Shown: positions 1 through 7,048, counted from the first letter of the stretch. The stretch: 40,000 nt of DNA from Phycisphaerae bacterium (GCA_021736645.1 JAIPFM010000008.1:1-40000); one strand, 5' to 3'. Numbers and translations are program-made. The notes: generated by a model from the letters alone, not told the origin.

Positions 1-111
1 GGTGAGACGGTTTGGCAGTATGACAATAACCGATCCTGGTACGGCTGCGCCTGGTTTTTCTACAGTGTGCCATTGAGGCAGGGCATTTTCGGGTTGAGAA
101 GCGGGATTTGA
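1..111 (+). CDS. Possible 3' end of an upstream gene (partial)
   Basis: Frame 1 is open from the window edge to a TGA at 109-111, giving 36 residues that end in Leu-Arg-Ser-Gly-Ile. The segment is rich in Trp, Tyr and Phe and I do not recognise a family. An open run of this length can arise by chance, so this is only a candidate tail of a gene read toward fliO, 54 bp upstream of the fliO start. Confidence 0.3.
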   Translation, partial: GETVWQYDNNRSWYGCAWFFYSVPLRQGIFGLRSGI

Positions 112-165
112 GTGCAACGGCATGGGTTTTGCTGGTGTTCCGTGTTACCTTTGAGGATGTTGTCT

Positions 166-615
166 ATGGCGATAAAAATCAGGTGGTTGTGCTGGATTAT
201 GATCAGTGTGCTGGCCGGGGCGTGCCTTGGTGTGGCTGCTGCGCAGGAACCCAATGACTTGGGTGTGAACACGCCTTCTTATGGCTTGAAGGGCCCTGCA
301 GATCAGCCGGATGTGCGTACCATGTTGTACAAGTTGTGTGTGGCTGTGGGGACTGTGCTGGTGCTGGGGGGCGTGGCGATCTATGTGATGCGCGTGGTGA
401 TGCCCAAGCTGGGGTCTGTGAGCAAGAAGCGTGTGAGGGTGGTGGAGGTACACCATCTGGGGGGACGTAAGGTCGTGCATTTGATTGAGGTGGGCCACAG
501 GCAATTGTTGGTGGGCAGTACGCCATCGCAGATATCCATGCTGGCGGATGTGACTCAACACTGGGATGAAGCCGAGGACATGATGGCTTTTGGTGGGGGC
601 GGCGATAAATCATGA
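166..615 (+). CDS. fliO: FliO, flagellar export gate assembly protein
   Basis: FliO helps the FliP ring of the flagellar type III export gate assemble in the inner membrane. The predicted product has 149 residues. It starts with a cleavable-looking signal (about 1-25, ending AAAQ), has one membrane segment near residues 52-76, and then a basic cytoplasmic domain with the KKRVRVVEV-HHLGGRKVVHLIEVGHRQLLVG pattern typical of FliO. I prefer the ATG at 166, because a GAGG at 153-156 lies 9 nt upstream; a GTG at 112 and an ATG at 157 are also in frame. The stop overlaps the fliP start (ATGA, 612-615), which indicates translational coupling. FliO sequences are poorly conserved, so the call rests partly on its place directly before fliP. 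Confidence 0.88.
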   Translation: MAIKIRWLCWIMISVLAGACLGVAAAQEPNDLGVNTPSYGLKGPADQPDVRTMLYKLCVAVGTVLVLGGVAIYVMRVVMPKLGSVSKKRVRVVEVHHLGGRKVVHLIEVGHRQLLVGSTPSQISMLADVTQHWDEAEDMMAFGGGGDKS

Positions 616-1424
616 GATGGACAAGGGGTATTGTGATACGTAGCGTGTTGTGTCTGGTTGTGATGGGGTGCGGGGCTACGGCCTGGGCCCAGGCAGGGCC
701 TGATCCTGCAGCGCCTGCGCCCGGTACGAACAATCTGCCGTCCATGGGAGATCTGGTGAAGGTGGTGGATCAGGCTACGGCCGGGGACGAGCAGACCCGG
801 GAATGGTCTACACCGGTCAAGCTGGTGATCATCTTTACGGGGCTGGCGATTTTGCCAAGCCTGTTGATGATGATGACGTCATTTACGCGTATTGTGATTG
901 TGCTGTCGTTTGTGAGACGCGCTCTGGGCACGCAGTCAATTCCACCGACTGTGGCGATCTTGGGGTTGGCCATGTTCTTGACGTTGTATACCATGACCCC
1001 AACGTTTACACAGGTCAATGAGACGAGTATCCGGCCGTATCTGGCCGGTGAGATGGATCTGGGGGCGGCTGGTGTGCAGGCTGGGGAGTGTCTCAAGGGA
1101 TTTATGCTGAGGCAGTGTCGACAAGCGGATCTGGCGCTGTTTATGCAGATGGCAAAGGTTCAGGCGTCCGGCCCCAGCGATCTGGGATTGAATATTGTGG
1201 TGCCTGCATTTATTATCAGCGAGTTTCGGACCGGGTTTGAGATTGGGTGTCTGCTGTTCATCCCCTTCCTGGTGGTGGATTTGGTCATTTCCAGTGTGCT
1301 GCTGAGTGCCGGTATGATGATGCTGCCGCCTGTGATGATCTCTTTGCCTTTTAAGCTGATTGTGTTCATTTTGGTGGATGGCTGGGGATTGCTGGCCAAG
1401 AGTCTGACCTTGGGATTCAACTGA
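612..1424 (+). CDS. fliP: FliP, flagellar type III export gate subunit
   Basis: FliP is the main subunit of the export gate through which rod, hook and filament proteins leave the cytoplasm. The product has 270 residues: a signal peptide (about 1-27, ending AWAQA), then the FliP core from residue 65. The hallmarks are visible: the FTRIVIVLSFVRRALGTQ segment, the PPTVAILGLAMFLTLY segment, and the C-terminal PAFIISEFRTGFEIGCLLFIPFLVVDLVISS and GMMMLPPVMISLPFKLIVFILVDGW segments. Length and signal peptide match the family. It follows fliO with an ATGA overlap; fliQ follows after an unusually long gap of about 140 bp. Confidence 0.98.
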   Translation: MRWTRGIVIRSVLCLVVMGCGATAWAQAGPDPAAPAPGTNNLPSMGDLVKVVDQATAGDEQTREWSTPVKLVIIFTGLAILPSLLMMMTSFTRIVIVLSFVRRALGTQSIPPTVAILGLAMFLTLYTMTPTFTQVNETSIRPYLAGEMDLGAAGVQAGECLKGFMLRQCRQADLALFMQMAKVQASGPSDLGLNIVVPAFIISEFRTGFEIGCLLFIPFLVVDLVISSVLLSAGMMMLPPVMISLPFKLIVFILVDGWGLLAKSLTLGFN

Positions 1425-1453
1425 TAACAGGACTTTTTTTAAGCCCTGTGGTG

Positions 1454-1479
1454 TTCGGTTTTCAGTATTCGGTTTTCAG
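1454..1479. repeat. Tandem 12-bp repeat TTCGGTTTTCAG
   Basis: Two exact copies of TTCGGTTTTCAG (1454-1465 and 1468-1479) lie 2 bp apart in the fliP-fliQ gap. The exact reverse complement, CTGAAAACCGAA, occurs again at 39106-39117 in the spacer before 23S rRNA. It looks like an intergenic repeat word rather than an operator. Confidence 0.7.
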
Positions 1480-1511
1480 AAAAATGGATTTTGAGACTGT
1501 ATACTATATGT

Positions 1512-1537
1512 TGTGAACTGGGCACGTGAAGTTCACA
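1512..1537. promoter_or_regulatory. Inverted repeat upstream of fliQ
   Basis: A perfect 8-bp inverted repeat, TGTGAACT and AGTTCACA, is separated by 10 bp and ends 28 bp before the fliQ start. It could be a protein-binding dyad or an mRNA hairpin. No T-run follows, so it is not an intrinsic terminator. Its role is unknown. Confidence 0.5.
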
Positions 1538-1565
1538 TAAGTCTAGTTGATAAAAGGGCCGGTTG

Positions 1566-1835
1566 ATGGATAGTAGTTTCGTTCTATTTCTGGGACGCCA
1601 GTCACTTGAGGTGGCGTTTTTGATTTCAGCGCCTGTGCTGCTGACCTGTGTGGTGGTGGGTGTGGTGGTGACTCTGTTTCAGGCGGTGACTTCCATTCGT
1701 GACATGTCGTTGACTGTGGTGCCAAAACTGGTGGCAGTGGGCTTGATGCTTATGTTGTTTGGGGGATGGATGCTGGATACGCTGCTTCGGTTTGTCACGG
1801 ACATTTTTGGCTATATTCAGAATGTGGGGCATTAG
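1566..1835 (+). CDS. fliQ: FliQ, flagellar type III export gate subunit
   Basis: FliQ is a small two-helix hairpin protein of the export gate, packed around the FliP-FliR core. The 89-residue product matches the usual FliQ length. It shows two hydrophobic segments (about 14-38 and 55-77) and the family pattern LEVAFLISAPVLLTCVVVGVVVTLFQAVTSIRDMSLTVVPKLVAV. The ATG at 1566 is preferred over the adjacent TTG at 1563. The stop lies 2 bp before the GTG start of fliR, so the two are co-translated. Confidence 0.97.
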   Translation: MDSSFVLFLGRQSLEVAFLISAPVLLTCVVVGVVVTLFQAVTSIRDMSLTVVPKLVAVGLMLMLFGGWMLDTLLRFVTDIFGYIQNVGH

Positions 1836-1837
1836 AA

Positions 1838-2590
1838 GTGGAGTTCTTACTGGCCAGGATGCTGGGCTTTTTTATGGTGCTGGTTCGCACGTCTGCGTTT
1901 TTTCTGGTGGGGCCGATTCTGGGGGCGAGGATCATTCCGGTACAGTTTCGCATGGCCATTGTGCTCATGTTGTCGATATTTTTTGCCGCCATGTCGCCCG
2001 GCCGGTTTGATCATATGACGGTGTCCATGGTGGAGGTTGTGATCCTTCTGAGTCTGGAGGCGGTCTATGGTCTGGCATTTGGGCTGATCGTGATTCTGAT
2101 ATTTTCTGTGGTGAAGATCGCGGCCAGGATTGTGGAACATCAGATGGGGTTTGTCATGGCCCAGACCTTCGACCCCTTGAGCAGCGAGGATGCACAGCCC
2201 TTGAGTCTGCTGATGGAGATGTTGTTTATTCTACTGTTTTTCAGTGCCAATGGCCATCATACACTGGTGATGATATTGAACCAGAGTTTTAAGGTGTTCC
2301 CTGTGGGTTCGTCTCCTGATATGTCGCTTCTTTTGGATTCAGTGGTAAAGGCCGGGTCAAGTATGCTGCTGGCCGGTCTGCGTCTCAGTGCGCCTGTGTT
2401 GTGTGCCTTTCTGCTGCTGATGGCCACATTGGCGGTGTTTGCCAGGATCATGCCGGACATGGACATTCTATTTCTGAGTATGCCGCTGCGTGCAGGGCTT
2501 GGGTTGCTGTTTTGTGGGATGGCCATGCCGTTTGTGCTGGAATTTGTGACAGAGTTTTCAAGTTGGATGGGGAAGTTGCTGCCCATATAG
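1838..2590 (+). CDS. fliR: FliR, flagellar type III export gate subunit
   Basis: FliR is the single-copy gate subunit that joins the FliP ring and works with FlhB. The product has 250 residues, close to the usual 260, with several membrane segments. Typical FliR segments are visible: FFMVLVRTSAFFLVGPILG near the start, then EAVYGLAFGLIVILIF, MGFVMAQTFDP and LLFFSANGHHTLV. The frame is open upstream into fliQ. The best start is the GTG at 1838 (VEFLLARMLGFF), because a GGGG at 1825-1829 gives a ribosome site at a suitable distance and this follows the fliQ stop directly. Confidence 0.96.
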   Translation: MEFLLARMLGFFMVLVRTSAFFLVGPILGARIIPVQFRMAIVLMLSIFFAAMSPGRFDHMTVSMVEVVILLSLEAVYGLAFGLIVILIFSVVKIAARIVEHQMGFVMAQTFDPLSSEDAQPLSLLMEMLFILLFFSANGHHTLVMILNQSFKVFPVGSSPDMSLLLDSVVKAGSSMLLAGLRLSAPVLCAFLLLMATLAVFARIMPDMDILFLSMPLRAGLGLLFCGMAMPFVLEFVTEFSSWMGKLLPI

Positions 2591-2608
2591 GGTCAGGGAT
2601 GGTTGAGT

Positions 2609-3676
2609 ATGGCGGACAAACCGGCCTCAGAAAAGACCGAAGAACCTACCCAGAAGCGTCTGGCTAAGACGCGTGAAAAGGGGCAGGTGGCCCAGAGTCA
2701 GGAACTGGGTAATGCCGTGGCGATTGTGGTGTTGGTCCTGATTCTCGCTGCCACGTCCAAGGATCTGGTGTCCTGGTTTTCTCTGAAGATTGAGGCGGGC
2801 ATGATGGGGGAAAGGTCTGTTTTTCTAAATACAGACACATTTCTTGAATATATGAATCGTCAGATGTCCAGTATGCTTATTGCGATGATGCCTCTGATGG
2901 GGGGGCTGCTCGTGGCTGGGATCGTGGGGAGCATTATGGTGGGGGGCGCGACATTTGCCCCTAAGGCCCTGATGCCAAAGATGAGCGAGCTCAATCCTAT
3001 CACAGGTTTCGGCCGCCTGGTGAATTTGAAGTCATTTGTTAAACTGGGGATTTCCATTGCCAAGATTGTTGTGATAAGCCTGGTGGTCTGGGTCTATCTG
3101 AAGGCTCGCGCTGAGGAAATCATTGCCATTCGCTGGGCGTGGTCGAGCGAATTGTTGTCTGCCATGGGGCAGTTGATGTATGGGCTGCTGATTCGTGTGA
3201 CTGTGATACTGCTTGTGATTGCGGCTCTGGATGTGTTTTTCCAGAAATGGAAGTACATGGAAGACCAGAAGATGACCAAGCAGGAGGTCAAGGAGGAACG
3301 CAAGGAGAGTGACGCGTCTCCTGAAGTGCGTGCCCGGGCTCGCAGGATTCAGATGGAGATGGCGAGGAACCGGTCGCTTCAGGAGGTGCCCAAGGCGAAT
3401 GTGCTTTTGGTGAATCCCACGCATGTGGCGGTCGCCTTGAGATATGACAGTAATACCATGGATGCACCGGTGGTGGTGGCCAAGGGGGCAGATCATATGG
3501 CTGCTAAGATTCGTGAGATTGCCAGAGCCCATGGTGTACCGATTTTGAGGCGGCCTTCTCTGGCCAGGGCGATCTATAAGGCCGTGAAGCCTGGGCAGCC
3601 CGTGCCTGAATCGCTGTATTCGGCGGTGGCAGAAGTCCTGGCCCTGATCTACAGACTGAGACGGAGGGGGATTTGA
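2609..3676 (+). CDS. flhB: FlhB, export switch protein with autocleavage motif
   Basis: FlhB is the export-gate protein whose cytoplasmic domain cuts itself and switches export from rod/hook to filament substrates. The product has 355 residues. It begins with the family start ADKPASEKTEEPTQKRLAKTREKGQVAQSQEL, has four membrane segments up to about residue 210, then the charged linker QKMTKQEVKEERKESDASPEVRARARRIQ. The self-cleavage motif NPTH is at residues 269-272, the same numbering as in enteric FlhB. The ATG at 2609 has an AGGGA-type site just upstream. It is the last gene of the plus-strand export group; the next gene (flgM) is convergent. Confidence 0.98.
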   Translation: MADKPASEKTEEPTQKRLAKTREKGQVAQSQELGNAVAIVVLVLILAATSKDLVSWFSLKIEAGMMGERSVFLNTDTFLEYMNRQMSSMLIAMMPLMGGLLVAGIVGSIMVGGATFAPKALMPKMSELNPITGFGRLVNLKSFVKLGISIAKIVVISLVVWVYLKARAEEIIAIRWAWSSELLSAMGQLMYGLLIRVTVILLVIAALDVFFQKWKYMEDQKMTKQEVKEERKESDASPEVRARARRIQMEMARNRSLQEVPKANVLLVNPTHVAVALRYDSNTMDAPVVVAKGADHMAAKIREIARAHGVPILRRPSLARAIYKAVKPGQPVPESLYSAVAEVLALIYRLRRRGI

Positions 3677-3678
3677 CA

Positions 3679-3892
3679 AGCTTTCAGCTGTCAGCTATCA
3701 GCTTTCAGATAATTGAACTCTGCTTCACAGAATCCATTTCTATAAACAAGTTGAATTTTCTATGGATGAATGCGCAATGCGGAATCTCGAATCATTTGGA
3801 TGCTTTTGCGCTGCTGATGGGTTCTGGTGCTGAAGGAACGCTGGGGAAGGCGACAGCCAGTCGCTGATGGCTGAGAGCTGAACGCTGAAGGC
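3679..3892. repeat. MITE-like sequence with imperfect inverted ends
   Basis: The 220-bp gap between convergent flhB and flgM is bounded by related ends. The left end (3680-3708) is built of CAGCTTTCAGCTGTCAGCTA-type heptamers, and the right end (3862-3892), when inverted, matches it at 23 of 29 positions. About 150 bp of unrelated sequence lies between. This may be a decayed miniature element or a structured intergenic repeat. No target duplication is clear. A 64-codon plus-strand frame inside it has no sign of being a gene. Confidence 0.5.
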
Positions 3893-3896
3893 CGTT

Positions 3897-4205
3897 TTAC
3901 ACACCGTATTTCAAGATGTTCTGTACGGCTTCCAGGATGTTTTGGGGGGTGTCGAGTTGACCTGACGCGATGAGTTCCTTGGCCCGAGTCACAGCGGCTC
4001 CGTCCGGCGTCGGGGCCTGTTTCGCCTTTTCTATGATGCCGTCAAAACTGATTTGAAGGGAGGCATCTTGTGTGTTTTCAGTGTCAGTCTGTGTGTTGAC
4101 TTGTGATGAGATGCCGGATTTCACGTTTTGGATTGCTCCTGAAACACCTCTCTTGGTGTTTAGTGCCCCCTCAGGTATTGGATTGTTGTCTAGTTTGTTG
4201 ATCAT
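3897..4205 (-). CDS. flgM: FlgM, anti-sigma-28 factor
   Basis: FlgM binds FliA and holds it inactive until the hook is complete, then is exported through the flagellum. The product has 102 residues, in the normal range, with a polar N-terminal half suited to export. The C-terminal sigma-binding region shows the family pattern: ISFDGIIEKAKQ, then AAVTRAKELIASGQLDTPQNILEAVQNIL. The gene lies in the same block as fliA, downstream of it, but has its own sigma-28-like promoter at 4237-4263. This is the usual feedback arrangement, in which FliA makes more of its own inhibitor. Confidence 0.85.
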   Translation of the reverse strand: MINKLDNNPIPEGALNTKRGVSGAIQNVKSGISSQVNTQTDTENTQDASLQISFDGIIEKAKQAPTPDGAAVTRAKELIASGQLDTPQNILEAVQNILKYGV

Positions 4206-4236
4206 AGTGTTTTCCTGGATCTTTCTACTATCTACA

Positions 4237-4263
4237 TTGTCGCAGATATGGCAGAAAACTTAA
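4237..4263 (-). promoter_or_regulatory. Sigma-28-like promoter for flgM
   Basis: On the minus strand, TTAAGTTT (4256-4263) is separated by exactly 11 bp from TGCGACAA (4237-4244). The consensus is TAAAGTTT-N11-GCCGATAA, so the match is 7/8 and 5/8 with the correct spacing. Transcription would start about 25 nt upstream of the flgM ATG. FliA is encoded in the same block. Confidence 0.6.
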
Positions 4264-4311
4264 GGATAATTCTCGTTAAGTGCAACTATTTGTTTATGGC
4301 AGTGAAGGGTG

Positions 4312-4941
4312 CTACTTTTTCGGGCCTAAAGTCTGACTGGTCTCATGGGCCACGAATTTTAAAAACTTTAATGAGCTGACTGAACCCAGTCTGTCCCGGG
4401 ATTCAGGCAGGCCAAGCAGATTTTTTTGTGTGTAGAAATTCTGGAGGCGTTTCTGCGTGCCACTGTCTGCCGTGTCCCAGATGTGGTCAAAGGCCCAGAG
4501 CGTTTCGCCGCTTTTGAGATCCACCAGCTTGAGCCGAAGACCCAGCAAAAGGTGGGGATAGGGCGTGTAGGCCGTGATTGATCCGCTCAGCACAGCATCG
4601 CTGTGAAGCGTCTCTCGAATGGCGCCGAGTTGTTCGAGTGTATACGCCTCAAAGCTGCCCAGGTCAAGCGATTCCCAATGGGCGTTGCCTTCACGAATGA
4701 CACTCATGCCAAACAGACCCTGCTGTTGTATGGCCTGGAACAGAGCGTCCGTGGCATCCACAGAAATTCGTGAAAACTCAGACCGGTTGGTCAATTCCAG
4801 AAACACGGTAGGGCCGAGACGCGTGACATCAGTCTCCGGATTGAGGTAGTAGTGCTCTGACAGTGGATTCTTGGTTGATTGTGATGCACATCCGGACACT
4901 GCCAGGCAAATGAAAAGACTGCGATAAAGCCATTTATACAT
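4312..4941 (-). CDS. Outer-membrane lipoprotein, function unknown
   Basis: The product has 209 residues with a lipoprotein signal: MYKWLYRSLFICLAVSGC, the lipobox ending AVSGC at Cys18. The mature part has alternating strands and helices, including a central DAVLSGSITAYTPYPHLLLGLRLKLVDLKSGETLWAFDHIWD. This resembles the general layout of CsgG/LpoB-type periplasmic lipoproteins, in which such a segment describes remodelled surface loops, but I cannot assign a family with confidence. The ATG at 4941 overlaps the previous gene's stop by 8 bp. A longer open frame reaches 5313, but the extra part is an Arg/Ser-rich shadow of the upstream gene. Its place between fliA and flgM suggests a role at the envelope end of the flagellum. 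Confidence 0.85.
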   Translation of the reverse strand: MYKWLYRSLFICLAVSGCASQSTKNPLSEHYYLNPETDVTRLGPTVFLELTNRSEFSRISVDATDALFQAIQQQGLFGMSVIREGNAHWESLDLGSFEAYTLEQLGAIRETLHSDAVLSGSITAYTPYPHLLLGLRLKLVDLKSGETLWAFDHIWDTADSGTQKRLQNFYTQKNLLGLPESRDRLGSVSSLKFLKFVAHETSQTLGPKK

Positions 4942-5473
4942 TGGGATCACTCTCCGTAGGATTGTTCTGATCGACAACAGGCCTGGGTGTGTCCGGGACG
5001 ATTTCTCCCCCCAGGAGCTGGAGGATCTTGAGCAGGGCCTCCAATTGAGCCTGATCTGCGTCACGCATTTCCGTGCGGAAACCGAGTACGTCTTCCTTCC
5101 AGTTGTTGAGTTCCAGACGCATCTCAATGAGCAGGTCATTGGCCTCCCTGAGCTCCTTCTGCGTCTGCTCGAGTTCGGGTTCCAGTGCCTTGATGCGGAG
5201 GCTGTTTTGTTCATTCTCTGCTGTGAGAGTGGCTTTTTCCTGTCGAAGTGCTGTGAGTTGCTCTGACAGGTCGGCCACTTTTTGGGACATTTCAATGGCT
5301 GATTGAACGGCACTGGGCGTTTTGGAGGAAGACTCCTGGAAGCTCTGGGGTGTCACGTTCGTCCTGGGGGGGGTCGGCCTGGGCGTGGCATCCGGCGGCA
5401 CCACACATCCAGCCAGACATGCGAGAATCATCATCGCCGGCCAACATTGTGTTGAAATAGGTTTAGTTTTCAT
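4934..5473 (-). CDS. Coiled-coil lipoprotein, function unknown
   Basis: The product has 179 residues. It has a lipoprotein signal (lipobox LAGC near residue 22), then a Pro-rich spacer (PPDATPRPTPPRTNVTP), then a long predicted coiled coil (about residues 45-145) rich in Glu, Gln and Leu (EMSQKVADLSEQLTALRQEK onward), and a Pro-rich tail. The ATG at 5473 follows an AGGAG by 6 nt; an upstream ATG two codons earlier is less well placed. It overlaps the following lipoprotein gene by 8 bp, so the two probably work together in the periplasm or at the outer membrane. Family unknown. Confidence 0.85.
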   Translation of the reverse strand: MKTKPISTQCWPAMMILACLAGCVVPPDATPRPTPPRTNVTPQSFQESSSKTPSAVQSAIEMSQKVADLSEQLTALRQEKATLTAENEQNSLRIKALEPELEQTQKELREANDLLIEMRLELNNWKEDVLGFRTEMRDADQAQLEALLKILQLLGGEIVPDTPRPVVDQNNPTESDPNV

Positions 5474-5499
5474 GAGCATCTCCTGGCTTCCGTCTGACC

Positions 5500-5736
5500 C
5501 TACGAGGTCGTCAGGGCTTGTGAGTAATCGCATTTGACTTGCATGGTGTGGCCGCAAGCACAGGTAATTTCTAGTACGGCATATTGAGGATGTTGTTCCA
5601 TAATTCGGGCCTGGGGTGTGCCCAGGACCTCAGTGGTATCCTGTTGGCCGGGGCGAGTTGACAGGCCCGTAGCGAGTGAATAGGTGCCTGATACTTCAAC
5701 TTCGTCTGCCTTGAGTACACGTATGGCGGCTTTCAT
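5500..5736 (-). CDS. Small conserved-looking protein next to fliA
   Basis: The product has 78 residues with an AAGGA ribosome site about 10 nt before the ATG. It carries a CACGH motif and one more Cys near the C-terminus (ITCACGHTMQVKCDY), which could be half of a metal site. Most of the rest looks like beta strands. No family is recognised. It sits in a tight minus-strand run between the fliA-linked small gene and the coiled-coil lipoprotein, with gaps of 26 bp on both sides, so it is very likely transcribed with them. Confidence 0.7.
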   Translation of the reverse strand: MKAAIRVLKADEVEVSGTYSLATGLSTRPGQQDTTEVLGTPQARIMEQHPQYAVLEITCACGHTMQVKCDYSQALTTS

Positions 5737-5762
5737 AGATGGCTGATCCTTGCTGGTTGTTC

Positions 5763-5960
5763 TTATGCTTCATAATCAATAAGATGGTCACAGTCAGGTG
5801 ACGTGGTAATGTCCTGATCCTTCAGCGCCTTGGGTTCTATACGTGGGTGCGCTGTGCTTCCATGTCTCTTTTTCTTGTCTTTCTGCTTGCGTTGATTTCG
5901 CTGCTGTAAAGACTCGGAGGTGTCCACGCTGACTGGCGGGATGATATTATGATCACTCAT
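5763..5960 (-). CDS. Small basic protein overlapping fliA
   Basis: The product has 65 residues and is very polar. A Lys/Arg/Gln-rich stretch (QQRNQRKQKDKKKRHGS) lies in the middle, and the protein has no membrane segment and appears unordered. Its ATG overlaps the fliA stop by 8 bp (5953-5960), the same overlap length seen at two other junctions in this block. This supports real translation by coupling. The function is unknown; an RNA- or protein-binding tag acting with FliA is only a guess. Confidence 0.65.
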   Translation of the reverse strand: MSDHNIIPPVSVDTSESLQQRNQRKQKDKKKRHGSTAHPRIEPKALKDQDITTSPDCDHLIDYEA

Positions 5961-6810
5961 TGTTCCATTGCCTCATTGTAATAGACAGATTGAACAGGGT
6001 TTTGGCATGCAATTGACTGACGCGTGCCTCTGTAATATCGAAAACTTCGGCAATTTGCTTCATGGTCAACTGCTGCTGATAATACAGTAGGACAAGCTGA
6101 CGCGGACGTTCCTCCAGCGCCTGGATGGCCGTCATCAGGGTGTTGACGAGTTCCTGCTGCTGCATGGCCTCCAGGGGTGAGGTGACTGAAGCTGCCGGGA
6201 CGCTCAGGCGTTCGGAATCGGACGCGTCATCCTGGGGTGCGTCAATGGAGAGGAACTGCTTGATGCGTGCATGTTTAAAGATCTGACCGAGCTTTTCTAC
6301 GGACATGTCCAGTTTTTCAGCGAGGTCTTCATCAGAAGGCATTTTGCCCGTTTCTTCAAGGATCTCGGTACTGGCCTGGAGCGCCTCCTGGATTTGTTTG
6401 TCCACCTGGGCCGGCACAAACGACCAGGCCCGCAGTTCATCCAGCACAGCCCCGCGAATCTTGATGTACGCGTAGGTCTGGAATTCTGCCTGATGAGAGA
6501 CGTCATAGTTATGTGCGGCCTTGATCAATCCCAGGGTGCCTGCTGAGACAAGGTCGTCATAGGTCAACGGGGGTTTGATATAGGTGGTGACACGCTGCAC
6601 AATCTTGTGTACCAGGGGCAGGTACTGGACAATGATCTGGTCTTCTCGCTGGGGTGCGTCCTGTTGGGCATACACCTGCTGGGCCAGACGTCTGGAATTG
6701 GCCTGAGATTCGTTGGACACAGGCTCGGTACGCAGGACTGCCGGCTTGGAGGGCGTGTAACTGACCACGCCCGGGCCGTTGGCAGGATGTTGCGATAAGT
6801 ATTTATTCAT
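5953..6810 (-). CDS. fliA: FliA/WhiG-type sigma factor (sigma-28)
   Basis: This is the RNA polymerase sigma factor for late flagellar genes, held in check by FlgM. The product has about 285 residues, with a 45-residue polar extension before region 2. Region 2 reads VQYLPLVHKIVQRV, then YDDLVSAGTLGLIKAAHNYD, then FQTYAYIKIRGAVLDELRAW. Region 3 follows (MPSDEDLAEKLDMSVEKL), then region 4 with LEERPRQLVLLYYQQQLTMKQIAEVFDITEARVSQLHAK. I chose the ATG at 6810 because it overlaps the preceding stop by 8 bp. A GTG at 6819, with a GAGGA 8 nt upstream, is a real alternative. Confidence 0.95.
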   Translation of the reverse strand: MNKYLSQHPANGPGVVSYTPSKPAVLRTEPVSNESQANSRRLAQQVYAQQDAPQREDQIIVQYLPLVHKIVQRVTTYIKPPLTYDDLVSAGTLGLIKAAHNYDVSHQAEFQTYAYIKIRGAVLDELRAWSFVPAQVDKQIQEALQASTEILEETGKMPSDEDLAEKLDMSVEKLGQIFKHARIKQFLSIDAPQDDASDSERLSVPAASVTSPLEAMQQQELVNTLMTAIQALEERPRQLVLLYYQQQLTMKQIAEVFDITEARVSQLHAKTLFNLSITMRQWNNE

Positions 6811-7048
6811 GGCTGCCACGGTTTTGTTCCTCTTCCTGGTTCATCTGGCTTTTGACTAAGGCACTCATAATGATCTTGTTGACCATTTTGACAGCGCAAC
6901 GACTCAAAACATACAGGATAAACGCACAGATCAGTGCACGTTTGCAGCAGGTTAAGGGAGACAGTCGACACAGGCTGCCGGCGCAGGCCACACCAAAGAA
7001 GGCGGCCACGGCCAATTGAATCGAAAAGATTTTTGAGTTGATGATCAT
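6803..7048 (-). CDS. Small membrane protein between flhA and fliA
   Basis: The product has 81 residues with two hydrophobic segments (about 7-23 and 38-53) separated by a short Cys-rich loop (CRLSPLTCCKRALIC), and a polar acidic tail. A GAGG lies 6 nt before the ATG. It starts 20 bp after flhA ends and overlaps the fliA start by 8 bp, so it belongs to the operon. No family is recognised. The same region is also open in a second frame, which lacks the membrane pattern and is rejected. Confidence 0.75.
   Translation of the reverse strand: MIINSKIFSIQLAVAAFFGVACAGSLCRLSPLTCCKRALICAFILYVLSRCAVKMVNKIIMSALVKSQMNQEEEQNRGSHE

Noticed and set aside
1428..1448. Hairpin CAGGACTT...AAGCCCTG after fliP as a terminator
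   Set aside because: The T-run is inside the loop, not after the stem, so it is not a standard intrinsic terminator; fliQ would also need a new promoter.
1521..1536. GGGCACGTGAAGTTCA as a sigma-54 promoter for fliQ
   Set aside because: The -12 element reads TTCA and not TTGC; the essential GC is missing.
3673..3867. 64-codon plus-strand ORF after flhB
   Set aside because: It starts within the flhB end, lies over the inverted-repeat sequence, and has no motif or ribosome site of its own.
4942..5313. Long upstream extension of the lipoprotein frame to 5313
   Set aside because: The extra residues are Arg/Ser-rich with no structure and lie over the coiled-coil lipoprotein gene in another frame; the lipoprotein signal at 4941 marks the true start.
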